Positions 44,978-53,645 of a stretch of 64,000 bases of DNA are shown piece after piece (position 1 is the stretch's first letter; each line of letters opens with the position of its first letter). This DNA is from JBBIPA01 sp963820495 (GTDB lineage Bacteria; Chloroflexota; Dehalococcoidia; GIF9; UBA5629). Where the stretch lies: assembly GCA_963820495.1 (NCBI GenBank), contig CAWGAF010000002.1:62001-126000 (forward strand), written 5' to 3'. The translations under genes and the position numbers were made by a program. The notes under the pieces were generated by a model. The model saw only the letters and a program-made list of their open reading frames with translations. It was not told the origin of the DNA and did no database searches.

Positions 44978-46255
44978 TTAGCGCTGTGGAATTAACCTCC
45001 TGGCTTCTTCGGGGCAGATAAAAACACACAGCCCGCAGCCATTGCACTTATCAAGGTCTATGTTACTAACCCCATCCTCCAGATAGCTAGCGGGGCATAC
45101 GTTATCGGCACATAGCCCGCAGCCATTACATTTTGCCGAATCTGTTTCTGCTTTGAATTTAAGGTGGCGGGTTTTCTCCAGGACTTCCTCGGCGGTTTTA
45201 ACATACTGTATGCCGATACCGCGGAAGTCGTTCAATGTCTTATATCCCTGCTTTTCCATATACTTTTTCAAGAAGTCCAGGCTACGCCTGATAAAAGAAT
45301 TGCCGTGGAACATGATGCCAGACACTGTTTCCACAGCTCTGGCGCCAAACATGATACTTTGAATAACCTGTTCTGGCTTGGTAATCCCTCCTCCTGCGAA
45401 TATATCGAGTTTAGGAAAATGCAACGAGCTTAGTGCTGCTCCCTTTAAACACTGGTAGCTATTCAGTTCACCGAGCATCACCCCGATGGGATTTAAGCCA
45501 TCTGTCATCAGGTACGGCGACTTGCCTCCATTATAGATATCTGGAGGCGGGATGGCGATAGTGCCATGGAACATATCGACAAATTTAGCTCCACCCTCCT
45601 GACAGGCATTGATGAATCGGAGTATTCCAGGGTATCCCGCTTCAGGTGTAAGCTTAACCCCCACTGGTATTTTCACTGCCTTAACCACTGCCTCGACTAT
45701 TGGCTTGATAAGTTTAGGCTCGCAACCGATTAATGTACCCCACTTGGCATCTTCGGGTGGAAGAATTTCGCGAAGGTGAGCAGCAATACAGGGTGCTCCA
45801 GCGTTTAACTCAATAAGGTCGCAGCCTTTATCCTCCACGATTTTAGCCATTTCAACCCAAAGCTCGGTCTCGAAAGTCGGAACTGCGATGCTGCCGATGA
45901 GCGGGATATCGTCATACCTGGAGGTAATTTCCTTGAGGGCATCAAGTATCGGCATGATTTCATGTGGCCGATATACTATCTGATAGGGTGTACTATTGAA
46001 GAAACCGTCTATTCCCGGCGCCACCCGTGCCAAAGGGCTGGACTTTACGCGTTCATATTTGACTAGCTCTGGGCCCAGAGTACATGCTTTAAAATAGCCG
46101 ACTCCATAATCCAGCCATTTTTGATACAGCTTCTCTTTCAGATATTCGATGGGAGTGTCGGGAAACCACGGGTTCATGCTGGGCAAAAAAGCTCCTATCC
46201 CCAGAGGAGAGCGCATTCTAACCCCAGCAACTGAAGTGGATATATCAACTGCCAT
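44978..46255 (-). CDS. PreA / dihydroorotate dehydrogenase-like ferredoxin flavoprotein
   Basis: An FMN-binding TIM barrel (residues about 1-350) is fused to a two-cluster ferredoxin tail. Barrel landmarks: RMRSPLGIGAF, LIELNAGAPC, IPVGVKLTPEAGYP, FAGGGITKPEQVIQSIMFGA. The tail has CNGCGLCADNVCP and CNGCGLCVFICP. This architecture is that of the catalytic subunit of NAD-dependent dihydropyrimidine dehydrogenase (PreA). No PreT partner or pyrimidine genes are nearby, so reduction of some other ring or enone is likely, with electrons from ferredoxin (inference). I use the second ATG (46255), which is better spaced from GGAGG. Confidence 0.85.
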   Translation of the reverse strand: MAVDISTSVAGVRMRSPLGIGAFLPSMNPWFPDTPIEYLKEKLYQKWLDYGVGYFKACTLGPELVKYERVKSSPLARVAPGIDGFFNSTPYQIVYRPHEIMPILDALKEITSRYDDIPLIGSIAVPTFETELWVEMAKIVEDKGCDLIELNAGAPCIAAHLREILPPEDAKWGTLIGCEPKLIKPIVEAVVKAVKIPVGVKLTPEAGYPGILRFINACQEGGAKFVDMFHGTIAIPPPDIYNGGKSPYLMTDGLNPIGVMLGELNSYQCLKGAALSSLHFPKLDIFAGGGITKPEQVIQSIMFGARAVETVSGIMFHGNSFIRRSLDFLKKYMEKQGYKTLNDFRGIGIQYVKTAEEVLEKTRHLKFKAETDSAKCNGCGLCADNVCPASYLEDGVSNIDLDKCNGCGLCVFICPEEARRLIPQR

Positions 46256-46593
46256 CATTACCTCCTTCGTATCGGTTAACTTAAAACGAACTTATAGGTT
46301 GCCGCAGTGGCAGGTTCTCCTTCTCCCCTTCCCTCCCTGAAATATAACTCCCTTTTGGACTGCGAGTTTATTTATCATAGAACTGCCTTAGCTAGCCCTT
46401 GATTTTTTCAGTTTATTCTATCACAACTTATCCCGATATGTTCTTATCCATTAAAAGATGTTCCCAGTGGTATTTTGATGTGTCTCAATAAATACCCCGG
46501 GAATGACGTTGAGCCAGTCTCCGCGGTCATTTCTCGACAAACTTTTTCTTTTCCTGTTGTATAGTTTAATATTTATTGTTGTTCATTGAGACC

Positions 46594-46705
46594 GCTGAAA
46601 AAGTAGTGCCCCGGCGAGTCGGGGCCGAGGGTCTGGGGGTGTCCCCCAGATTCCAAAACTCCCCAAGACTGGGGGATAAAGGGGGTTGAAAAAGGCTTTT
46701 TCAGC
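46594..46705. repeat. MITE-like palindromic element
   Basis: The 112-bp element is bounded by inverted repeats GCTGAAAAAG and CTTTTTCAGC. It contains internal hairpins GCCCCGGCGAGTCGGGGC and CTGGGGGTGTCCCCCAG. No coding capacity. The rest of the 46256-46773 gap is AT-rich and holds no gene I can see. Confidence 0.75.
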
Positions 46706-46773
46706 ACTAACATTCATAAATGGTTAAATTTATATCAACTTGAGTATGTGAAAGGTAAATAGGAGTAAATCAA

Positions 46774-47919
46774 ATGCCTAAATCAAAAGTAGCTCTGGTA
46801 AGGTGCTCTACCTATGATAGTCAAGCCGTGTATCAGGCTGTTTCCACAGGTATTGCTCTTCTGGGTGGAATATCACAATTTGTAGGTGTGGGTAACAAAA
46901 TACTTGTTAAACCAAATGTGTTATATGGAGCCAACCCCGATAAGTGTATTACCACACACCCTTCTGTTTTTAGAGCCGTAGGAATTATACTTAAAGAAGC
47001 TGGCGCCAGGGTTTATTATGGCGATTCTTCTGGTTTTGGGAGCTTAGAAGCTAATATGCGGCATGCCAGACTAAAGCAGGTAGCTGACGAGCTTGGGATT
47101 GGATTGGCTGATTTTGACAAAGGGCGGCGCATTAGCCACAGAAATGCACTGCTAATAAAGAGTTTCATAATTGCCAATGGAGTTCTGGACTCAGACGGAG
47201 TGGTAAATCTTCCCAAGTTGAAAACGCATGCTCTGGTTAGATTAACAGGCGCTGTAAAAAATATGTTTGGCTGTGTACCAGGACTACGCAAAAGCCAATA
47301 CCATGCCAAGTTATCTGATCCATATGATTTTGCTACCATGCTGGTTGATTTGAATACCCTTATTAAGCCGAGGCTTTGTGTTATGGATGGCATTATTGCC
47401 ATGGAAGGAAATGGTCCTAGAAACGGCAAGCCCAAGCAATTGAACGTGCTCTTATTTTCTGCCGACCCTGTTGCACTGGATGCCACTGCCTGTCGCATAA
47501 TCGGACTCGACCCAGAAGTTGTGCCACCATCCCTTATTGGAGAAAAAGCTGGATTAGGCACCTACCACAGTGAAAATATCGAGATATTAGGTGAAAAAAT
47601 TGAATCGTTTATCAATAGTGATTTCGATGTGATTAGAACTCCTCCTGACCATTGTACCAGTGGCCAAATGCGAACATTTATCAAAAACAGGATATGTGAA
47701 AGACCAGTGATTAGTAAAGATAAATGCACCAAATGCGGCGTTTGTGTGCAGATGTGTCCAGTGCTTCCCAAAGCTGTTGACTGGCACAACGGTGATAAGT
47801 CAGTGCCTCCCATCCATAACTATAATCGTTGCATTCGTTGTTTCTGTTGTCAGGAACTGTGTCCAACAGGAGCAATCTATGTAGAATCACCACTGGTGGA
47901 GAGAGTATTTTCCCGCTGA
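46774..47919 (+). CDS. DUF362 protein with C-terminal 2[4Fe-4S] ferredoxin domain
   Basis: The 381 residues combine a DUF362 domain (ILVKPNVLYGANPDKCITTHP, VVNLPKLKTHALVRLTGAVK, NMFGCVPG, DGIIAMEGNGPRNG) with a ferredoxin tail (CTKCGVCVQMCPV and CIRCFCCQELCP). DUF362 proteins are common in anaerobes beside oxidoreductases, and their chemistry is not settled; the conserved Cys in MFGC may bind a cofactor. The second tail motif CIRCFCCQELC is unusual only in its tandem Cys. It is preceded by AGGAG, with no obvious operon partner. Confidence 0.88.
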   Translation: MPKSKVALVRCSTYDSQAVYQAVSTGIALLGGISQFVGVGNKILVKPNVLYGANPDKCITTHPSVFRAVGIILKEAGARVYYGDSSGFGSLEANMRHARLKQVADELGIGLADFDKGRRISHRNALLIKSFIIANGVLDSDGVVNLPKLKTHALVRLTGAVKNMFGCVPGLRKSQYHAKLSDPYDFATMLVDLNTLIKPRLCVMDGIIAMEGNGPRNGKPKQLNVLLFSADPVALDATACRIIGLDPEVVPPSLIGEKAGLGTYHSENIEILGEKIESFINSDFDVIRTPPDHCTSGQMRTFIKNRICERPVISKDKCTKCGVCVQMCPVLPKAVDWHNGDKSVPPIHNYNRCIRCFCCQELCPTGAIYVESPLVERVFSR

Positions 47920-47993
47920 CCTGCCTAACGTTAGTCCCTATTGCTAAGAAAATGCTGGATGGTGCAATTATTTATTAGGGGCAGGTCACATGA

Positions 47994-48848
47994 CTATTCA
48001 TAATATTGAGGGGCATGTTTTAATGTCAGGAATTGCTCCCAGTCATGTCCAAAGAATATCTGCCCCTCTTCTTTTTTAACTAAATCCCTGATCTTCTTGA
48101 TCTGCTGAAGTTCTCCAGCTGCAAACCAGGTTATGCCGTGAGGAATACCTGGGGCTGTACCATTAATGGGTATATCATAATAATTTCGACGGTTCTCGCA
48201 GTTAGAAAGAACTACAGTACCTGTTTTAGGTAGCTTCAGAGCTAATACCTGGTAACCCGGTGTATGCCCTGGGACATGCAGTATATTGATGTCCTTAACC
48301 AGTTCAACATCTCCCTCTATCAGCTCAAAGTTTAAACCCGGGATATCGAAATGTTTACGGTAGTACATCCAGCTGTGGAATTGCTCCAGAGCAGATTCCA
48401 ACGCTTCTGGGGGATTATAAGTGCCGATACGCTGTGCATATTCGTACTCTTTATACTGAACTATTATCTTTGCTTTCTTATCGGCAAAGAGAGGCAACCA
48501 GCCGGCATGTTCCAGCATAAGATGCGAAATTACTACATAGTCAATATCGTCGATTTTGACTCCAAGCTTCTTAAGCTGGGCAATCGGGTTTTCGTCGGGT
48601 TCCTGTTTTACGAATAATCCCTCAGGACCTCGGCGCTGAGGGAAACCTGGAAATTTGTTGAAGTCTTCCAGTGTCCAGCCAAGGTCAAATACTATTTTAG
48701 CCTTGGGATGCTCTATATAAAACTGCGTGTTTGAGATTTGAAGTACCTCTGATGCATACTCCTTACCAGTATCTTTTGTGGTGCCGTAATGGAGAAGAAA
48801 TCCCCTCTCAACCCAAAGACAGCCACAACTCCAAACAAATAGCTTCAT
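47994..48848 (-). CDS. MBL-fold protein with altered metal motif (lactonase-like)
   Basis: The 284 residues follow the plan of N-acyl-homoserine-lactonase-type MBL proteins: FDLGWT near residue 54, VISHLMLEHAGW, ILHVPGHTPGYQ and IFFGHDW. The first motif, normally SHxHxDHAG, reads His109-Leu-Met111-Leu-Glu113-His114: the second His is Met and the metal-binding Asp is Glu. The bridging Asp region reads VLSNCENRRN, with no Asp at the expected place. So one or both metal sites are probably lost or changed. A strong GGGAGG precedes the ATG, and the frame is intact, so the gene is not an obvious pseudogene. Confidence 0.8.
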   Translation of the reverse strand: MKLFVWSCGCLWVERGFLLHYGTTKDTGKEYASEVLQISNTQFYIEHPKAKIVFDLGWTLEDFNKFPGFPQRRGPEGLFVKQEPDENPIAQLKKLGVKIDDIDYVVISHLMLEHAGWLPLFADKKAKIIVQYKEYEYAQRIGTYNPPEALESALEQFHSWMYYRKHFDIPGLNFELIEGDVELVKDINILHVPGHTPGYQVLALKLPKTGTVVLSNCENRRNYYDIPINGTAPGIPHGITWFAAGELQQIKKIRDLVKKEEGQIFFGHDWEQFLTLKHAPQYYE

Positions 48849-49163
48849 TTAACACCTCCCAGGTTGAGATTGTTTACCAGAGGTCCAGTTACTCTCTCTT
48901 CTTCGAATGAGAGGGGCAGGGGGTGAGAGTTTAATAAACAATCTCCAAGTTTTATCTTGACATTATAGGTAAGTTTGACAGAACGTGTCAATCAATAGCC
49001 CCCTGTCAAAGAGCAGGCATTGGTTCCACTACTCTAGCCAGAAACCTTATCCTTCAGGGGTTAAAAGCAAACAGAGATTTAGTGTCACGGATTGAAGCGC
49101 TGGAACAGAAAGTCACGAGCCTATGCCGCTAAATATCTTGCCAGCAAGTATAATTTCGACTTT
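48849..49163. other. Intergenic stretch with partial REP-like element and gene remnant
   Basis: Positions 48887-48930 contain a half copy of the REP-like element (CTCTCTTCTTCGAATGAGAG). On the plus strand, 49016-49132 encodes a short coding-like tail with no start (GIGSTTLARNLILQGLKANR, then DLVSRIEALEQKV), which looks like the coiled-coil end of a decayed gene. Confidence 0.35.
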
Positions 49164-49391
49164 TCACAAGAGATTCTTAAGTTCACCAGCAGTAAGGCCC
49201 GCTTCTTTGATGATTTTATTTTGAAGGCTCTTCTTGAGCTCCTTCGGATGTCTTGGAACGGGTATAGGCCGTGGTAGCCCCTTCTTGTACATAATAACAT
49301 GGCTACCAGATTGACGGACAATATAAAAGCCCGCTTTCTCTAACGCCTTTATCAGTTATGCGGGCTTTAACGATGGTAACTCTCTACTCAT
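49164..49391 (-). pseudogene. hicA: HicA toxin with in-frame stop codon
   Basis: Translated from the ATG at 49391 the product begins MSRELPSLKPA, then hits TAA at 49358-49356 (codon 12). It resumes in the same frame with LIKALEKAGFYIVRQSGSHV and IMYKKGLPRPIPVPRHPKEL, a textbook HicA double-stranded-RNA-binding fold with the catalytic His (GSH). Only one nonsense codon separates it from an intact 75-residue toxin; a Glu or similar codon is usual there. It starts 7 bases after the hicB stop, in the less common hicB-hicA order. No alternative ATG lies between the stop and the domain. A sequencing error is possible. Confidence 0.78.
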
Positions 49392-49397
49392 CCAGGA

Positions 49398-49655
49398 TCA
49401 CGGCTTTACCGTCTGACGAAGTATATGTTCCAGCTCTTTGGGTATAGGTAGCTTTAAATCACGGGCTGCAGACAGAGACTCAAAAAGCGCATCCTCAATG
49501 TTGGCTATAGCTTCCTCAAATGTATCCCCCTGGGAAACACACGAGGGGTACAAGGGGACACTTACAACATAGCCGCCTTCTTCGGCCGTTTCAAATTCGT
49601 ATTCAACGCCTTCTTTGGTTACTCTGAATTTGCCTGCTGTACTTTGCCTGCTCAT
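49398..49655 (-). CDS. hicB: HicB antitoxin
   Basis: This 85-residue protein has the degenerate RNase H-like HicB fold: VEYEFETAEEGGYVVSVPLYP, then SCVSQGDTFEEAIANIEDAL and a C-terminal helix. HicB normally neutralises HicA by binding its active site. It lacks a clear DNA-binding extension. The adjacent toxin reading frame is interrupted, so this antitoxin may now be an orphan. Confidence 0.85.
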   Translation of the reverse strand: MSRQSTAGKFRVTKEGVEYEFETAEEGGYVVSVPLYPSCVSQGDTFEEAIANIEDALFESLSAARDLKLPIPKELEHILRQTVKP

Positions 49656-49740
49656 TTGTTCTCACCTTTGATCAAATTATACATCTTATACATCTATGGA
49701 GTTGCCAAATACAATTGCGCGTTCTCACTACCCAGCCAGT

Positions 49741-51411
49741 CTACTTATCTATGACCTTGCTCCATTCTTCGATGAACTTTATTGATTCCTTCATCTTCTG
49801 AGCAAAGGCAGGGTCTTTAGATATCTCATCGGCTTTGTTGTAATCAGCCAGAGCCAGAGCCAGTTCTTCTTTTAGCACGCCTGACTTGGATTTATCCTGA
49901 GTCACAGAAGAGCCAGTAATCAGGGCAATTATTTTTTCACAATCGGCAATGACCATATCCCACTGCTTCTGTTTGTCCACAGCCCAGTCTTTATTCCAGG
50001 CACCTCTGTTTAGCGCTGGGTCTCTGGCGTACACACTATCTAAATCAGCAATAGCCAATGCCCATTGCGCCTTCTTAAAATGAGCAAAACCCCTGTTACA
50101 ATAAGCCTCAGCCACATCAGGCGCTTCTTGCCCCGTTGGGATTGGTTTCGCCAAGGCCATAGAGAAGCTAGCCTGAGCGGAGTTACCCTTATCACCTGAT
50201 GCAGATATGGTATATTCATTACCCTTTTTGGTTGGAGTTATCAAGATAGCATTGAAGCTGCCAGTGCTGTCAGTAGTTGCGGTAACATCTGTTGTCGTTT
50301 TATCCAGGCTTATAGTTATATTTTCATTGCTGGCAAAACCGGTTCCAGTGATGTTAACTTGTGTGCCATTGATACTCGGTTCAGTAGATAGATTTATTTT
50401 CGGAATGACTTCAAAGACGGTGTCATTGACAATTCCTCTTGGTGTAAAGCTGCTGCCATAAACTCCGATGGTGTGTTTTCCCTGTGTGGTCGGTGGAACA
50501 TAAACGGTTTCTCTGGTAGCTCCATCATGTGAAGTGTTGTTATATGGTACCTTACTGCCATCGACTATTAAGCTTCCATCAGTTTCGGCTCTTATATTGC
50601 ATATGATTATTTCACCATCCCAGGTTATAGTTATGCCATCTTCATTACCACGGAATCCCCACCCATAGATAAATAATTTTGTGCCTACAGGTCCAGAAGC
50701 TGGCGTTACTTCAACATACGGAGCAACAAATTTGTTTCCGTCTATTTCCAGATTGACTGGTGCACTGCTTTGGTCGCTGCTATAAGGCTCATCTTTTGTG
50801 GCTGTGGCATTTGCATCTTTGACTAAATCAGGAACAGCAAAGAGATCCCACTGCATTTGCCGCACATAAATCCAACCTTGTCCCTTATAGGCTTTAGCTA
50901 GACCGACATCGCTTTCGAATAACTGGTACAGGAAAAGTTGTGATGGTTGATCCCATTGCGCTTTATGGGCATAACACCAGATACGAAGGTTATATGCCGT
51001 AATCGAGCTGGGCTCGAGTTCAATCACCTTACTGAAATCGGATATAGCTTTATCATATACTCCGTTAGCTACGTTAGCCAGTCCGCGATAAAAATAGGCT
51101 TCGGTATATTTTGGGTCTAATTCAATAGCTTTAGAGTAATCCTCTATGGCTCTGGAATATACATTTTTGTCGAAGTGATAAACTCTACCCCTGCCCCAGT
51201 ATGCCGTCGCCAGTTCAGTGTCCAGTTCTATGGCAGCATTGTATTCATTAGCTGCCTCATCATATAAACCCTGAGTAAAGTATGCATCTCCTTGCTCAAC
51301 ATGCTGTGCTGCCTGTTGCGTTGCTGTGGCTATGCTCTGATCTCCACCACATTGAGACGGTGGTATCAAGGTAATACAGGCAAGCAGGATGACACTTAAT
51401 TTAGCTCTCAC
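49741..51411 (-). CDS. Exported TPR and Ig-like repeat protein
   Basis: The 556-residue product starts at GTG with a hydrophobic signal (LSVILLACITLIPPSQC); the Cys at about residue 21 could be a lipoprotein anchor although the lipobox is weak. Residues about 35-150 are TPR repeats (AYFTQGLYDEAANEYNAAIE, AIEDYSKAIELDPKYTEAYF, AISDFSKVIELEPSS). The middle has two IPT/Ig-like beta domains (PASGPVGTKLFIYGWGF; INGTQVNITGTGFASNENIT), and TPR-like helices return at the end. It is a surface or envelope scaffold. No enzymatic motif is seen. Confidence 0.82.
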   Translation of the reverse strand: MRAKLSVILLACITLIPPSQCGGDQSIATATQQAAQHVEQGDAYFTQGLYDEAANEYNAAIELDTELATAYWGRGRVYHFDKNVYSRAIEDYSKAIELDPKYTEAYFYRGLANVANGVYDKAISDFSKVIELEPSSITAYNLRIWCYAHKAQWDQPSQLFLYQLFESDVGLAKAYKGQGWIYVRQMQWDLFAVPDLVKDANATATKDEPYSSDQSSAPVNLEIDGNKFVAPYVEVTPASGPVGTKLFIYGWGFRGNEDGITITWDGEIIICNIRAETDGSLIVDGSKVPYNNTSHDGATRETVYVPPTTQGKHTIGVYGSSFTPRGIVNDTVFEVIPKINLSTEPSINGTQVNITGTGFASNENITISLDKTTTDVTATTDSTGSFNAILITPTKKGNEYTISASGDKGNSAQASFSMALAKPIPTGQEAPDVAEAYCNRGFAHFKKAQWALAIADLDSVYARDPALNRGAWNKDWAVDKQKQWDMVIADCEKIIALITGSSVTQDKSKSGVLKEELALALADYNKADEISKDPAFAQKMKESIKFIEEWSKVIDK

Positions 51412-51647
51412 TCTTTTGCTCCCCAGGCTTCATAGACGTAAAAAACTCTGTATATTTTACACGCAGCCAGAGAAAATAAAAAATCTCTTATGCTGCATTT
51501 GCTTTTGCGAGGTCAGGAAAAACGAAGATGAATATAATCCTTTAAGGTGATGGAGTGTATTTTTACCTTTTAATTCCTAGTCAGAAGGTCAATTTACTTT
51601 AATAATATTGAAAGCAAATATATCCTATCATTTATGAAAGAGATTAA

Positions 51648-53645
51648 TTAAGTAAGCTTATACTGGGTTTTTTGTCGAAGTATTTCATCTGCAGGGTTTA
51701 GTAGATATGTGCACAAGTCCTCCATAATCACAACCTCAAATATAGGTTTAATATATTGACCAAGTAAGAATGCATTATGAGTAGATCCAAAGAAAATCCT
51801 GGAGTTTCCTTCATTTTCTATTAGAAGTGGGGCAAGCATCAACTTTTTCGAATAACCACCACTCGCTTTCCAACATACTACCAAGTCAATGTGTTCTGGA
51901 TGTTTCTCTTCTTTATCAAATTCTACTATCAAAGAGTCTAAATCATATTTATATTCCAATACTTTCGGTTCAGATATATAAGGCAATTCAAGGTCTGTTC
52001 TAACCCCTAGCGGATTCTTAGAATAGTCATATAAATATTCTTTGGAACTATAATTTAACTCTATTAGAGAATCATAATGATCACTATGGGTAGATCCGAA
52101 GAAGCGTATACCTTTAATTACCCCTGCACCCAATAATTCATGATATAGCGAAATAACATCTTGTTCTTCCCTAGGCAACGATAAGTATGCAATATGAGGA
52201 ATTATTCCCGCTAAACTCAAGGGGTTTTGATCCATCCATTTTTCTTGTAGTTTTTTCCATTCATGCAATTCTTTACTCGGAGTAAGTGCTTTTACACTAC
52301 CAGTATCTGGCTTCATTAGCCATCTAAATTTGATAAAAGCATTTGTAGTTGATACTGCCAATTGCTCAGCAAGTTCATGTAATTCAGGTTGAAAAGTTTT
52401 TCTACCTAGGTCAGGATTTCCTTGCATAAAGTGAACTATAATTAGTGTATTAAACTGATATCCAGTAAAGCGTTTTAGAGGTATTAGGATGAGATTTCCT
52501 TGTGGCATAAAATCAGAAGCGAGTTGTAATCCAGGACTCATTACATGAGCATTTTCACGAAGATTAAGTTTCTTATTAAATGCATCGAAAGTTTTTGTAC
52601 TATCCAAAAACGTACCATAAATACTGACTTGATGTTTTTGCATCAATATTTTCTGTTCTTCAGTTAAAGCACTAGTTGATATTAAAGAATTGATATCCAA
52701 TATTTCTTGTGTGTCCCATATATCATATATACATTCCAAGTTCTTGTATGCATGAGATAATTTCTGTAACTTTGTTTGGGGATCTCCCTCAATCGATTGA
52801 AGCTTATTCCTAAGCTCTGTCAAATCCATTGCCTTTAATCCTGGTATTTCGTGAGGATAGTAATACTCAACCTCTTTATCAGCGAGTACAGTTTTATTCC
52901 CAGTTCTATCAATTACTTGAATTCTAACCTTTGGTTTGAAAGAAGGAGTCTTCAAATAAGTCCCACCCAGTGGTGTTACTATCCTCAATATGTCCAGCCA
53001 TTGATCCGCAGTTGTTGCATTCTGCCAGCCGATGTCTTTGGGCTTTTCACCTTCTGCACCAGTTAGGCGAATTTCCACACATGTACCTGATGATTCATTC
53101 TCAAGATAGCGATTATCAAATTTATGTTCTTCAAGTACTGGTCTAGGAATTTTATTTGAACTATCTTCTGCCCACTGCCGTCCTCCCCTCAAAATAGATG
53201 AATACTGATTACCAGCCAGTTTTGTTTGCATCTTAATATAGTTATAACCATATGCTAAAAATGTAGCACCAACCCCTTTATTTCCACGTAAATTTTCTCC
53301 ACGTTTATAACTTACATTAGGACGATAACAAAGTAGAAACTCATGTTTATTCATTCCTATACCATTATCAGTGATATTAACAATGCCTCTATCTCTTAAA
53401 TCAATATCAATCCAAATATAAGGTTGATATTTCCCCTTTTCTAAAGCTATTTTTTTCTGTGTTGCGTCGAGAGCGTTTTGCAATATTTCCGAAAAAAGGT
53501 CATAAAATCCCGTGTAAGATTTAAGAATATTTACTATCGTTGATTTTGCCGCTTCATTCATAAGGCCATCTAAATATTTTTGAGTTTCGGGAGAAGCAGC
53601 AATTTCAACCTGCGTACAGAGTGGGTCAAATCCATTGATATTCAA
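51648..53645 (-). CDS. GHKL (Hsp90/MORC-like) ATPase of unknown function
   Basis: This 665-residue soluble protein has an N-terminal Bergerat ATP-binding fold. The N-box is SEILQNALDA (Glu53, Asn57), the G1 box is DNGIGMN (about 93-99) and the G2 box is GNKGVGATF (about 121-129). The remaining 500 residues do not match topoisomerase, MutL or histidine kinase domains that I know. The C-terminal part has SLIVEFDKEEKHPEHIDLVV followed by CWK, reminiscent of nuclease-like or DNA-processing domains in other prokaryotic GHKL proteins. It is AT-rich compared with neighbours and lies near two toxin-antitoxin loci, hinting at acquired defence (inference). Confidence 0.78.
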   Translation of the reverse strand: MNINGFDPLCTQVEIAASPETQKYLDGLMNEAAKSTIVNILKSYTGFYDLFSEILQNALDATQKKIALEKGKYQPYIWIDIDLRDRGIVNITDNGIGMNKHEFLLCYRPNVSYKRGENLRGNKGVGATFLAYGYNYIKMQTKLAGNQYSSILRGGRQWAEDSSNKIPRPVLEEHKFDNRYLENESSGTCVEIRLTGAEGEKPKDIGWQNATTADQWLDILRIVTPLGGTYLKTPSFKPKVRIQVIDRTGNKTVLADKEVEYYYPHEIPGLKAMDLTELRNKLQSIEGDPQTKLQKLSHAYKNLECIYDIWDTQEILDINSLISTSALTEEQKILMQKHQVSIYGTFLDSTKTFDAFNKKLNLRENAHVMSPGLQLASDFMPQGNLILIPLKRFTGYQFNTLIIVHFMQGNPDLGRKTFQPELHELAEQLAVSTTNAFIKFRWLMKPDTGSVKALTPSKELHEWKKLQEKWMDQNPLSLAGIIPHIAYLSLPREEQDVISLYHELLGAGVIKGIRFFGSTHSDHYDSLIELNYSSKEYLYDYSKNPLGVRTDLELPYISEPKVLEYKYDLDSLIVEFDKEEKHPEHIDLVVCWKASGGYSKKLMLAPLLIENEGNSRIFFGSTHNAFLLGQYIKPIFEVVIMEDLCTYLLNPADEILRQKTQYKLT

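Noticed and set aside
49092..49321. Short frames overlapping the hicA region on both strands
   Set aside because: They are out-of-frame shadows of the HicA-coding sequence.
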